DNA of 62,191 nt from an uncultured Gammaproteobacteria bacterium (GTDB lineage Bacteria > Pseudomonadota > Gammaproteobacteria > Pseudomonadales > Pseudohongiellaceae), in NCBI GenBank assembly GCA_913058135.1, contig CAJXPR010000005.1, positions 1 to 62,191 of the forward strand, in the 5' to 3' direction. The first letter of the stretch is position 1. Each line of letters begins with the position of its first letter. Shown here in pieces: positions 1-8,086 of the stretch. Under the pieces are notes generated by a model. It made no database searches. It was given only the letters and a program-made list of their open reading frames with translations, and was not told the DNA's origin. The translations under genes were made by a program, and so were the position numbers.

Positions 1-1280
1 ACGGCAATGACGGCGAAACCATCTCCCTGTATGACGCCTTTAATGAGCAGGACGAAGCACGCTTTATTGTTGACCGGCTGACCGACTGGATGAACACCGG
101 CCATCGCCTGACCGAAGCCGCCATCCTGTATCGCTCCAACGCCCAGTCGCGCGAACTGGAAGAAGCCCTGCTGAGGGTGGCCATGCCCTACCGCATCTAC
201 GGTGGCCAGCGCTTCTACGACCGCCTGGAGATTCGCAATGCCCTGGCCTACCTGCGTCTGGTCATCAACCGTCACGACGATACTGCCATGGAGCGGGTGA
301 TCAATGTGCCCACTCGTGGTATCGGCTCGAAAACCCTGGACGGGCTGCGTGATATGGCCCGTCGCGAAGGTTATTCCCTGTGGACGGCCTGCGAACAGAG
401 CATCGACCACAAGCTGCTGCCGGCGCGCGCCTCGGCCGCCGTGCAGGCCTTTATCCGCCTGATTGAAGCGATGGATGAGCATTGCCAGGACCTGGAGCTG
501 GGTGACAAGGTTGCGCACGTCATTGAACAGAGCGGCCTGGTCGCTCACCATGAGAAAGAAGGCGGCGACAAGGCCCAGGCCCGAATTGAGAACCTGGAGG
601 AGCTGATCACGGCAACGCGCAGCTTTGCCGAAGATGCTACTGACGACATGCTGGTTGATGAAGACAATCCGGTCAGTGACCGTGACGTGCTGGCCGCGTT
701 TCTGGATCAGGCGGCGCTGGACGCTGGCGAAGCCCAGGCCTCGGAAAGTGACGACGCGGTGCAGCTGATGACCCTGCACAGCGCCAAGGGCCTGGAGTTC
801 CCGCTGGTATTCCTGTGCGGCATGGAGGAAGGCCTGTTTCCGCACAAGATGTCGATGGAAAACCTCAGCGGCATCGAGGAAGAGCGTCGCCTGTGCTACG
901 TGGGCATTACCCGCGCCATGCAGAAGCTGTACCTGACCAGTGCCGAATCCCGCCGCCTGCACGGCGACGTCAACATCTGCCGGCCCTCGCGCTTTATCCG
1001 CGAACTGCCGCAGGAGCTGATTGAACCCATCCGCATGAAAACCACCATTCAGCGGCCGGCGTCACCACCACCGGGCCGGCAGCCACATTACCGTTCCGGC
1101 GCCGATGTGCCGGATACCAACATCACCCTGGGCCAGCGGGTACGACACGGCAAGTTTGGTGAGGGTGTGGTGCTCAATTATGAAGGCAGCGGCCCCAATG
1201 CCCGCGTGCAGGTGAACTTCAGCGATGTTGGCAGCAAATGGCTGGTCCTGTCGTACGCACGCCTGGAACCGGTGGCCTGA
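1..1280 (+). CDS. uvrD: DNA helicase II UvrD, C-terminal part (5' end outside window)
   Basis: This is the C-terminal 425 residues of an SF1A 3'-5' DNA helicase that acts in nucleotide excision and mismatch repair. The frame is open from base 3, so the N-terminal Walker A part lies off the left edge; UvrD is usually about 720 residues. Visible helicase motifs are YRSNAQSRELEE (motif IV), TLHSAKGLEFPLVF (motif V) and RRLCYVGITRA (motif VI), whose arginines contact ATP. The C-terminus carries the VRHGKFGEGVVLNYEG tudor-like segment typical of UvrD/PcrA. Rep is the alternative, but this tail and the overall match favour UvrD. The gene stops 67 bp before tcyP, and no terminator was seen between them. 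Confidence 0.93.
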   Translation, partial: GNDGETISLYDAFNEQDEARFIVDRLTDWMNTGHRLTEAAILYRSNAQSRELEEALLRVAMPYRIYGGQRFYDRLEIRNALAYLRLVINRHDDTAMERVINVPTRGIGSKTLDGLRDMARREGYSLWTACEQSIDHKLLPARASAAVQAFIRLIEAMDEHCQDLELGDKVAHVIEQSGLVAHHEKEGGDKAQARIENLEELITATRSFAEDATDDMLVDEDNPVSDRDVLAAFLDQAALDAGEAQASESDDAVQLMTLHSAKGLEFPLVFLCGMEEGLFPHKMSMENLSGIEEERRLCYVGITRAMQKLYLTSAESRRLHGDVNICRPSRFIRELPQELIEPIRMKTTIQRPASPPPGRQPHYRSGADVPDTNITLGQRVRHGKFGEGVVLNYEGSGPNARVQVNFSDVGSKWLVLSYARLEPVA

Positions 1281-1347
1281 AAAACCGTTTGCTACCGACC
1301 GCATTTAAGGGCTATAACGAGTCAATAATAAATAAGGGAGCCCCTCC

Positions 1348-2712
1348 ATGTCAGTCCTGACCGTTCTCGGCATTGTCATTTTCATCGCGTTACTGTTCAG
1401 TCTCTACAAGTTCAAGAAGCCCGACACCAGCCTTGCCAAACAGGTGTTTATCGCCCTGGTGCTGGGCGCTGTGTTCGGCTTCTTCCTGCAACTTGTTCAC
1501 GGCGGCGACCTGGACCAGATTCGACCCACCCTGGTGTGGACAGATCTGCCCGGCGACATCTACGTGTCGCTGCTGCGCATGATCATCATGCCGCTGGTGC
1601 TGGTGACCATGATCGCGGCGGTGGTCAAGCTGCATGAAGTGGCAGCGCTGGGCAAGATTGGCGGCTCAGTGATCGGTATCCTGGTGTTTACCACCATGAT
1701 CGCGGCGCTGGTGGGCATCCTGGTGACCACCGTGTTCGGTCTGAGCGCTGAAGGCATGGTGGGCGGCGAGCGTGAAGCAGCCCGCGCGGCCGTACTGGCG
1801 ACCCGGGCGCCGGTGGTCGAGAACCTGACCATCGCGCAGACCATCGTCAATTTTATTCCGCGCAACATTTTTGCGGATCTGACCGAGGCGCGCAGTACCT
1901 CCATCATTGCCGTGGTGATTTTTGGCATGCTGTTTGGTCTGGCCGGGCTGCTGGTCAGTCGCGAAAAGCCTGAGTACGCAGAGCGCATCAGGGGTGGCAC
2001 CGATACCCTGCAGGCCATCATCATGCGCCTGGTGAAGATCATCATGAGCCTGACCCCATACGGCATTCTATCGCTGGTGACCTATGTCGTGGCCAGCTCC
2101 AATGGCAGCGATATTCTCAACCTGATCGGCTTCGTGCTGGCTTCCTATCTCGCCATCGCCATCATGTTTGTTGTGCATGGCCTGCTGCTGAGCCTGTCCG
2201 GCAACAACCCGATGGAGTTCTACCGCAAGATCTGGCCGGTGCTGACCTTTGCCTTTGCCACCCGCAGCTCGGCGGCAACCATTCCATTGAACATCAAAAC
2301 CCAGATTGAAGAGCTGAAAGTGCCTCCTTCAATTGCCAGCCTGTCGGCATCCTTTGGGGCTACCATCGGCCAGAACGGCTGCGCCGGCATCTATCCGGCC
2401 ATGCTGGCGGTGATGGCCGCGCCGACAGTCGGCATCAATCCGCTGGATCCAGGGTTCATTGTGACGCTGGTAGTCATCATCGCCATCAGTTCCTTTGGTG
2501 TGGCCGGCGTGGGCGGTGGTGCAACGTTCGCAGCGCTGATTGTGCTGCCGGCGATGGGGCTGCCCATCGAGCTTGTAGCCCTGCTGATTTCGATTGAACC
2601 CCTGATTGATATGGGCCGCACCGCGCTGAATGTCAGTGGTGCGATGACCAGCGGCAAGATAACCAGCCGGATCGTAACTGAGGGCGTTGAGCCCAAGCCG
2701 GATCTGGCCTGA
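1348..2712 (+). CDS. tcyP: L-cystine:cation symporter of the DAACS family (TcyP/YdjN type)
   Basis: This 454-residue inner-membrane protein belongs to the dicarboxylate/amino acid:cation symporter family. It matches the TcyP/YdjN cystine-uptake branch closely along its whole length. Signature stretches include FATRSSAATIPLN (serine-rich hairpin), FGATIGQNGCAGIYPAMLAV and ISIEPLIDMGRTALNVSGAM (the transport-site helix with its conserved Asp, Arg and Asn). About eight hydrophobic segments plus two hairpins are visible. An AAGGGAG ribosome site lies 7-8 bases before the ATG. The gene is convergent with yciA. Substrate assignment to cystine is by family resemblance; a related neutral or dicarboxylic amino acid cannot be excluded. 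Confidence 0.88.
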   Translation: MSVLTVLGIVIFIALLFSLYKFKKPDTSLAKQVFIALVLGAVFGFFLQLVHGGDLDQIRPTLVWTDLPGDIYVSLLRMIIMPLVLVTMIAAVVKLHEVAALGKIGGSVIGILVFTTMIAALVGILVTTVFGLSAEGMVGGEREAARAAVLATRAPVVENLTIAQTIVNFIPRNIFADLTEARSTSIIAVVIFGMLFGLAGLLVSREKPEYAERIRGGTDTLQAIIMRLVKIIMSLTPYGILSLVTYVVASSNGSDILNLIGFVLASYLAIAIMFVVHGLLLSLSGNNPMEFYRKIWPVLTFAFATRSSAATIPLNIKTQIEELKVPPSIASLSASFGATIGQNGCAGIYPAMLAVMAAPTVGINPLDPGFIVTLVVIIAISSFGVAGVGGGATFAALIVLPAMGLPIELVALLISIEPLIDMGRTALNVSGAMTSGKITSRIVTEGVEPKPDLA

Positions 2713-2730
2713 TTGGCAATTGCTGACCGT

Positions 2731-2757
2731 AAAACGCCGGCTTATTTGATCCGGCGT
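2731..2757 (-). terminator. Hairpin terminator of yciA, spanning its stop codon
   Basis: A perfect 7-bp stem ACGCCGG/CCGGCGT (2734-2740 and 2751-2757) encloses a 10-base loop. On the minus strand it is followed by TTTT, so it fits a Rho-independent terminator for yciA. The yciA stop codon lies in the loop and the upstream arm is part of the last sense codons. On the plus strand no T-run follows, so it is a weak terminator for tcyP. Confidence 0.6.
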
Positions 2758-3146
2758 GTACGCCCGTTGTCATCAATGGCCACAAAGATGAACAGGCCCT
2801 CAGCCACCTTGCGCTGGGCGGCCTGGGTCAGCGAGTTGGATATCCACACCTCGATATTGATGTGCATGGAGCTGCGGCCCACTTCCAGGATTTCCGCGTA
2901 ACAGCTCACCACCGATCCCACACTGACCGGGGCCAGGAATTCAACATTCTTGATTGCGACCGTGGCCGAGCGCCCGTGGGTAACCTGTTTGGTAGCGATC
3001 CCGGCCGCCAGATCCATCTGTGACACCAGCCAGCCACCAAAAATATCGCCATTGGCATTGGTGTCGCGCGGCATCGCCAGTGTCTGCAATGCCAGTTCAC
3101 CGGTGGGCGTAGGATCCCTGTCCATATCGTCGTCAATCAGGCCCAT
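2742..3146 (-). CDS. yciA: Acyl-CoA thioesterase, hotdog fold (YciA family)
   Basis: This 134-residue protein hydrolyses acyl-CoA thioesters to free acid and CoA in the cytoplasm. The hotdog signature TNANGDIFGGWLVSQMDLA carries the catalytic Asp, and the INIEVW strand matches E. coli YciA, which has a similar length of 132 residues. The ATG at 3146 was chosen because GGAG lies 8 bases ahead of it; an upstream extension would add 21 residues with no counterpart in the family. It is a monocistronic gene convergent with tcyP and has its own hairpin terminator. Confidence 0.9.
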   Translation of the reverse strand: MGLIDDDMDRDPTPTGELALQTLAMPRDTNANGDIFGGWLVSQMDLAAGIATKQVTHGRSATVAIKNVEFLAPVSVGSVVSCYAEILEVGRSSMHINIEVWISNSLTQAAQRKVAEGLFIFVAIDDNGRTRRIK

Positions 3147-3174
3147 CGGGAGCACTCCGTTTAGAATTGTTATT

Positions 3175-3187
3175 ACACAGACTGTGT
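3175..3187. promoter_or_regulatory. Perfect 13-base dyad upstream of yciA
   Basis: ACACAGACTGTGT is a perfect inverted repeat (6+1+6) centred 35 bases upstream of the yciA start. The position suits an operator, but no regulator is known from the sequence. Its left flank reads TTACACAG, which is also one arm of the dyad at 18624-18641 read on the minus strand. Confidence 0.35.
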
Positions 3188-3236
3188 CGGTGGCACATGT
3201 TAGCAGCAAATGATGACTTTTTTGTTGGCCCGGCTG

Positions 3237-3602
3237 TTAATTCATACGCAACCAGGCACCCGCCAACTGGAAGGTCACCACGACCAGGCTCAGGCTCACC
3301 AGCAGCATGAACCACGCAAACAGGTGATACAGCCCGCGATGCAGCCGGGCTTTTACGCGGCTCCACCACGGCGCTTGCAGTTCGGCCATTGCCGGTACCC
3401 GGGCAAACATATTGAGCCCGGACGCCAGCAACAGCAGCCAGACACTCACCAGCACCGACGGGATAAGCCAGCGGTCCTGCAGTTCCGCCGGCGCACCGGC
3501 CAGCACCCAGACGGTGATCATCACCATCATGATCAGACCCGCCACTGCAGGCCATTTCAGGCCCTGAAGGCGATTCGCAAAACGTTCAAAGAGTACCAGC
3601 AT
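3237..3602 (-). CDS. Small inner-membrane protein of unknown function
   Basis: This encodes 121 residues. Three hydrophobic helices are evident: WPAVAGLIMMVMITVWVL, LIPSVLVSVWLLLLASGL and LFAWFMLLVSLSLVVVTFQL. A basic, amphipathic stretch (WWSRVKARLHRGLYH) lies between the second and third. I do not recognise the family. The ATG at 3602 is preferred over a longer frame whose extra N-terminus is hydrophilic and cysteine-rich. It is divergent from the next gene, with 100 bp between the two starts that must hold both promoters. Confidence 0.6.
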   Translation of the reverse strand: MLVLFERFANRLQGLKWPAVAGLIMMVMITVWVLAGAPAELQDRWLIPSVLVSVWLLLLASGLNMFARVPAMAELQAPWWSRVKARLHRGLYHLFAWFMLLVSLSLVVVTFQLAGAWLRMN

Positions 3603-3702
3603 AATGTTTCGCGGGTTACAATAAGCCCTGACTGACAATGAATTGACTCGTTCCTGGCACCTGCTGACGGGCTGTCGCGAGTCCGATTGACCGGGAAGCC
3701 AC

Positions 3703-4284
3703 ATGGACCAAGCACAAGATACTCTTAAGGATCCTCGTCAGGATCCTCTCCAGATACCGCTGATAGCCGGTTACAACGACAATAATGAACCCGTTGTCGA
3801 GCAGGTCACCGTTGTGCCGGTGGTCGCTGCAGGCCAGCCGCCCGTGACTGATGCGACAGCCCTGCTGTCAAAAACCGGACTTGAGCACCCGGGTGAATTC
3901 CGCCTGAGCAAATCGCCGGCATTTATTCGCGGGCTGGCTGCCGATGACCGGATCCGTTATCCGGTCGACAATGCCACCACCTACGACCTGCTTGAGCACA
4001 GCGGCAATCTGAGTATCCGTGTTTTCAGCAAGCATAACACAGAGGAACTGGATCAGGCGCTGACGCCCGAGCTGGAACTGATCGACGGTCGCATCGATAT
4101 CAGCAGCCCCGGCTTACTGGTCTACACCATCCACGTGTCCATCGGTTTTCAGCAGATCGAGGCGGTGCTTAACAAGGTACTGGCCGGGTTTCCGGATACC
4201 ATCTGGTACTACGGCAATGTTTACGATCCCGAAGATGGAGTCACACCTCTGAACTGGTGGCAGGACATCGCGCAATCCGTTTAG
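3703..4284 (+). CDS. Conserved hypothetical protein, DUF4265-like
   Basis: This 193-residue soluble protein has no signal peptide or membrane segment. The core, from EFRLSKSPAFIRGLAADDRI through NLSIRVFSK to LLVYTIHVSIGFQQIEAVL, resembles the small DUF4265 family, in which a short beta domain is followed by an alpha/beta half. The extra N-terminal 60 residues are low in structure. No catalytic signature is seen and no function is assigned. It sits 34 bp upstream of yaaA in the same direction and could be cotranscribed with it. Confidence 0.6.
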   Translation: MDQAQDTLKDPRQDPLQIPLIAGYNDNNEPVVEQVTVVPVVAAGQPPVTDATALLSKTGLEHPGEFRLSKSPAFIRGLAADDRIRYPVDNATTYDLLEHSGNLSIRVFSKHNTEELDQALTPELELIDGRIDISSPGLLVYTIHVSIGFQQIEAVLNKVLAGFPDTIWYYGNVYDPEDGVTPLNWWQDIAQSV

Positions 4285-4318
4285 CTTCTGCAACGTATAC
4301 CCCTTATTTGAGGCTTTT

Positions 4319-5092
4319 ATGCTGTTGGTTTTATCGCCTGCCAAGTCGCTCGATTTTGAAAGCCCGGTGCCTACGGGCAAATTTACACAACCGGACTATC
4401 TCGATGACTCGGCGCAGCTCATCAACACCCTGCGCCAGAAGTCGCCGGAGGACCTGTCCGACCTGATGCATATCAGCGCCAAACTGGGCGAGCTTAATTT
4501 TGAGCGTAACCTCAACTGGCAGGCGCCCTTTGATACCAACAACGCCCGGCAGGCCATTTATGCATTTACCGGTGACGTCTATCTGGGCCTGGACGTTCAT
4601 GCGCTGAACCAGAAGGATCTGGCCTATGCCCAGAACCATGTGCGTATTCTGTCCGGGCTCTATGGACTGCTGCGCCCGCTGGACCTGATGCAGCCCTACC
4701 GGCTGGAGATGGGTACCGCACTGCGGCAGGGCAAACACAAAAACCTGTATGAATTCTGGGGCAGCCGTCTCAGCGAGGGTCTGAACGACGCTCTCAAAGG
4801 TCACCGCAGCCGGATTTTGCTGAACCTGGCCTCTAATGAATATTTCCGCGCGGTCGATAAAAAGGTGCTGGATGCCGACATCATCAGTCCGGTATTCAAG
4901 GACTACAAGAACGGTCAATACAAGATTATCAGTTTTTTTGCCAAAAAAGCGCGCGGCATGATGGCCGCGTATATCATCAAAAACCGACTCGACACGCCGG
5001 CCGGCATTCGTGAATTTGACATGGCCGGTTACCACTACAGCGCCAAAGACTCTACCGATAGGGCGCCGGTATTTTTACGTAAACAGGGATGA
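4319..5092 (+). CDS. yaaA: Peroxide stress protein YaaA (DUF328/UPF0246)
   Basis: The 257 residues match YaaA over full length, starting MLLVLSPAKSLDFESP and containing YAFTGDVYLGLDV, ILSGLYGLLRPLDLMQPYRLEMGT and NLASNEYF. E. coli YaaA is induced by OxyR and limits DNA and protein damage under peroxide by lowering free intracellular iron. The helix-hairpin-helix-like fold binds DNA in vitro. Length is normal. The following response-regulator start lies 1 base after the stop, so translation is probably coupled. Confidence 0.92.
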   Translation: MLLVLSPAKSLDFESPVPTGKFTQPDYLDDSAQLINTLRQKSPEDLSDLMHISAKLGELNFERNLNWQAPFDTNNARQAIYAFTGDVYLGLDVHALNQKDLAYAQNHVRILSGLYGLLRPLDLMQPYRLEMGTALRQGKHKNLYEFWGSRLSEGLNDALKGHRSRILLNLASNEYFRAVDKKVLDADIISPVFKDYKNGQYKIISFFAKKARGMMAAYIIKNRLDTPAGIREFDMAGYHYSAKDSTDRAPVFLRKQG

Positions 5093-5093
5093 T

Positions 5094-5930
5094 ATGAAAA
5101 TTCGAATCCTGCTGATCGATGATGCGAGTTTCATTCGCGACCTGATCAAGCGAACCTTGCGCAAATATCTGCCGCAGTGCGAGATCATTGAGGGCGCTGA
5201 CGGTCGTAAGGCACAGTCCATTCTCAGTCGGCAACCCATCGACCTGATCCTTAGCGACTGGGAGATGCCCGGCCTCAGTGGCGAAGAGTTGCTGCAATGG
5301 GTACGCGCCGATGAAAAACTGGCCGCTGTCCCGTTTATCATGATCACCAGTCTTGGCGGCAAAGAACACATCATGCGCGCGGTGCAGGCCGGTGTCAGCG
5401 ACTACCTGGGCAAACCTTTTACCGGCGAAGAGCTGATGCAGAAAGTGCAAAAAGCGCTGATCAGGTCCGGCAAGCTCAACAAATCCGCCACCGGCCCCTC
5501 CGCCAAGGGCGGTCCGTTCAGCTCCCTGGAAATTCTAAGCGGAAAATCAGATGGCCTGCCCGGTGGCTCACTGGAGGCACTGACCGCGGCCACTAAAACA
5601 AAGGAAGCGCCAAAACTCAAGGGCACGGCCCTGGTGATCTGGGATGCGGTTGAATTCCGCTGCATGATCAAGGCCGTCAGCATTGACGAGGTGCTGCTGG
5701 TGTGCAAACGCGGAACGCAGCACCCCAGCGTCTTCGCTCCCGTCACAGTCACCTTGTCACCTGGTAACCAGGCCAGCAAGGCGATCGCTGATGTCCCTGC
5801 CTATGTGCACAGTATTTCCGCAGTAGAGAAACGCCCGGATGCAGAGTTTCTGAACCTGCTGCTGCGTTTTGATGGCGCCAGCGAAGTTCAACGCGGCCTG
5901 CTAAGCGATTTTATTCTTGAGAACCCTTGA
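5094..5930 (+). CDS. Response regulator: receiver domain plus unidentified PilZ-like C-terminal domain
   Basis: This 278-residue protein has a complete receiver domain at about residues 3-120. The acidic pair is in LLIDDASFIRD, the phosphoacceptor Asp in LILSDWEMPG, and the conserved Lys in YLGKPF. A Ser/Gly/Lys-rich linker (about 125-175) leads to a C-terminal beta-rich region of about 100 residues containing ALVIWDAVEFRCMIKAVSIDE. That region has the look of a PilZ barrel but lacks a clear RxxxR motif, so c-di-GMP binding is not supported. No DNA-binding output domain is present. The start follows yaaA by 1 base, and the 3' end overlaps the convergent acyltransferase gene by 20 bp. No partner kinase lies in the window. 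Confidence 0.8.
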   Translation: MKIRILLIDDASFIRDLIKRTLRKYLPQCEIIEGADGRKAQSILSRQPIDLILSDWEMPGLSGEELLQWVRADEKLAAVPFIMITSLGGKEHIMRAVQAGVSDYLGKPFTGEELMQKVQKALIRSGKLNKSATGPSAKGGPFSSLEILSGKSDGLPGGSLEALTAATKTKEAPKLKGTALVIWDAVEFRCMIKAVSIDEVLLVCKRGTQHPSVFAPVTVTLSPGNQASKAIADVPAYVHSISAVEKRPDAEFLNLLLRFDGASEVQRGLLSDFILENP

Positions 5931-7086
5931 CCGGTTCTGATTGCCGGTACGGCAACTGCTCCCGTGCTGCCGCCTGATACGCCGCCACATGGGCCTTTTC
6001 CTGCTGACAAAAATCATCGATAGCGGCACGAAATGCAGGATCCTTTATCCAGTGAAAGGATTGTGTGGTAACTGGTACAAAACCACGTCGTAACTTGTGT
6101 TCACCCTGCGCGCCAGCGTCAAACAGACCGATGTTGTGCGATATGCAATATTCGATACCCTGGTAGTAACAGGTTTCGAAATGCAGTTTGTCGTAGTCCT
6201 GTTCCGCGCCCCAGTAACGACCAAACAGGGTATCAGCGCCTTTAAAAAACAGGGCGCCGGCGACATAGCGGCCACCATGCAGTGCCATGATCAGAAACAG
6301 ATTCTGTGGCATGGTTGCGTCGATGCGGCGAAAAAAATCGCGGGTCAGGTAACCGTGTTGACCGCGAATCTGATAGGTATTCTGGTAATATCGGTAAAAT
6401 ATTTCCCACACCTCTTCACCGATCGCCCCGCCCTCCAGGCACTCAAAACGGATACCCTGAGCCTGAACATCGGCGCGCTCCTTGCGCAGGTTCTTGCGTT
6501 TGCGGGAACTGAACGTGGCCAGGAAATCATCGAAATTCGCGTAGCCTTTGTTGCGCCAGTGAAACTGACTGGCTTCCCGGCGGATCAGATCAGTTTGTTG
6601 CAGCGCGCCGGCGCTGTCACGGTCAGGGAACAGCACATGCCAGGAGCTGGCATCGATCTGCTCGGCGTATCGTTCCACCGCCTGTTTGATCAGCAGCGAC
6701 CAATGCTGCACGGATTCACCGTCACCGACCAGGATACGCGGTGACTGACTGGGGGTAAACGGGATGGCCGTGAGCAGTTTCGGATAATAGCGTTGCCCGT
6801 AGCGCTGGTAGGCGTCGGCCCAGCCCCAGTCAAACACGTACTCACCGTAGGAGTGCTGCTTGATGTACAGCGGCATGGCCGCCAGCAGCTCGCCGGCCCT
6901 GTCAGTCACCACCACATGACTGGGCTGCCAGCCGGTATCCGCCTGCACCGAGCCGCTCTCCTCGAGCGCCAGCAAAAAGGCATGCGCCAGAAACGGGCTG
7001 CGACCAGCGACCAGGCCATCCCACTGCTGCGCATCAATGTCCTGCATCGACAGGCCGATGTGTATTTCCGATGAAGAGTCTGTCAT
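5911..7086 (-). CDS. FemAB-like GNAT-fold acyltransferase (DUF482)
   Basis: The 391 residues match the DUF482/FemAB_like family of peptidoglycan-associated or uncharacterised GNAT acyltransferases. Visible family stretches are SPFLAHAFLLALEESG, FDWGWADAYQRYGQRYYPKLL, FSSRKRKNLRKER, GRYWGAEQDYDKLHFETCYYQGIEY and HKLRRGFVPVTT. There is no signal peptide, so the protein is cytoplasmic. The acceptor substrate is unknown; the family name is by fold and not by proven activity. The frame ends inside the last codons of the convergent response-regulator gene. The upstream side faces the RpiR-family gene across about 95 bp. Confidence 0.82.
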   Translation of the reverse strand: MTDSSSEIHIGLSMQDIDAQQWDGLVAGRSPFLAHAFLLALEESGSVQADTGWQPSHVVVTDRAGELLAAMPLYIKQHSYGEYVFDWGWADAYQRYGQRYYPKLLTAIPFTPSQSPRILVGDGESVQHWSLLIKQAVERYAEQIDASSWHVLFPDRDSAGALQQTDLIRREASQFHWRNKGYANFDDFLATFSSRKRKNLRKERADVQAQGIRFECLEGGAIGEEVWEIFYRYYQNTYQIRGQHGYLTRDFFRRIDATMPQNLFLIMALHGGRYVAGALFFKGADTLFGRYWGAEQDYDKLHFETCYYQGIEYCISHNIGLFDAGAQGEHKLRRGFVPVTTQSFHWIKDPAFRAAIDDFCQQEKAHVAAYQAAAREQLPYRQSEPVKGSQE

Positions 7087-7121
7087 GTGGTCAAGATTGC
7101 CATGAGGATGGTACTGAAACC

Positions 7122-7168
7122 TTGCTTCCTGTTATATTCACACCCTGATATTTACACTCTCAGTGTAA
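7122..7168 (+). promoter_or_regulatory. Candidate promoter and operator dyad of the RpiR-family gene
   Basis: TTACACTCTCAGTGTAA at 7152-7168 is an inverted repeat (TTACACT/AGTGTAA with a 3-base centre) just ahead of the GTG start at 7182. A weak -35 TTGCTT (7122-7127) and -10 TGATAT (7146-7151) with an 18-base spacer would place transcription initiation inside the dyad, which suits repression. Another -10 reading (TATATT, 7133) is possible. The dyad is real; its use as operator is inference. Confidence 0.5.
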
Positions 7169-7181
7169 CAGGAAGACAGCG

Positions 7182-8060
7182 GTGGATGCCCAGAATCTGA
7201 TCAGCAAAATCAAGGAGCGACGCGAGTTGCTGCGCAAGTCCGAACGTAAAGTTGCGGACTTTGTCATCGACAACGCCTCCTCAGTTCTGGGTATGCGAAT
7301 TGTGGACGTTGCTGCCCGCGCAGACGTCAGTGAGCCCACAGTTGTGCGCTTTTGCCGGGCACTGGACTTTGACGGCTTTCAGTCCTTCAAACTGCAACTG
7401 GCCCAGCATCTGGGCGCCAACAGCAGCTATTCCCAGTTTTCAGTCGATGACCGCGACACCATTGCTGACCTCAGTCATAAAGTGTTCGACTCAACCATCG
7501 GTTCGCTGTTAACGGTACGCGACGAACTGGACCCTGTTGCTCTGGAACGGGCCATTGCAGCCATCAACGAAGCCAACCGCGTGGAATTTTATGGCTTTGG
7601 CGCTTCCGGCTCAGTGGCGTCTGATGCCCAACACAAGTTTTTCCGCCTGCAACTGTCCAGTACTGCCTATACCGACCCTCACATCCAGCACATGTCGGCA
7701 ATATCGCTCAGCCCCAGAGACGTGGTCGTCGCCATTTCCCAGTCAGGGCGCACCAAAGCCCTGATCCAGAGTGTGGAGCTGGCACTTGAGGCCGGCGCCA
7801 CCGTGGTGGGCCTGGCGCCTCAGGACACACCCCTGAGCAAACTCAGCACCATTCCCATCTACGTCAATATGGAGGAAGACCTGCAGGTATTCACGCCGGT
7901 ATCCTCGCGTATTGCGCACCTGCTGGTGATTGATGTGCTGGCTATGGGCGTGGCACGGCTACGCAAGGACCTGCTGAAGGATTACCTGAAGCGTATCAAC
8001 AAGAGCCTGCGGGCTCTGCGAACGCAGAAGCCCAATGCCGGTGGCAGCTCAGAGTTCTAG
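7182..8060 (+). CDS. MurR/RpiR-family transcriptional regulator with SIS domain (HexR-like)
   Basis: This encodes 292 residues. The N-terminal HTH_6 domain (about 1-80) includes RKSERKVADFVIDN and VSEPTVVRFCRALDFDGFQSFKL. The C-terminal SIS domain (about 125-260) has FYGFGASGSVASDAQHKF and AISQSGRTKALI, the phosphosugar-binding loops. HexR in Pseudomonas represses glucose-catabolism genes and responds to KDPG. This protein is of that type, but here it lies 3' to 3' with glmS and not beside zwf or edd. Translation starts at GTG with AGGAAG ahead of it. The dyad overlapping the likely promoter suggests autoregulation. Confidence 0.85.
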   Translation: MDAQNLISKIKERRELLRKSERKVADFVIDNASSVLGMRIVDVAARADVSEPTVVRFCRALDFDGFQSFKLQLAQHLGANSSYSQFSVDDRDTIADLSHKVFDSTIGSLLTVRDELDPVALERAIAAINEANRVEFYGFGASGSVASDAQHKFFRLQLSSTAYTDPHIQHMSAISLSPRDVVVAISQSGRTKALIQSVELALEAGATVVGLAPQDTPLSKLSTIPIYVNMEEDLQVFTPVSSRIAHLLVIDVLAMGVARLRKDLLKDYLKRINKSLRALRTQKPNAGGSSEF

Positions 8061-8086
8061 TTCGCCTTTGTGGTCGGGTTTCTGCA

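Noticed and set aside
8061-8086. A terminator or shared element in the short gap between the RpiR gene and glmS
   Set aside because: Only 26 bp, and no inverted repeat with a T-run was found.
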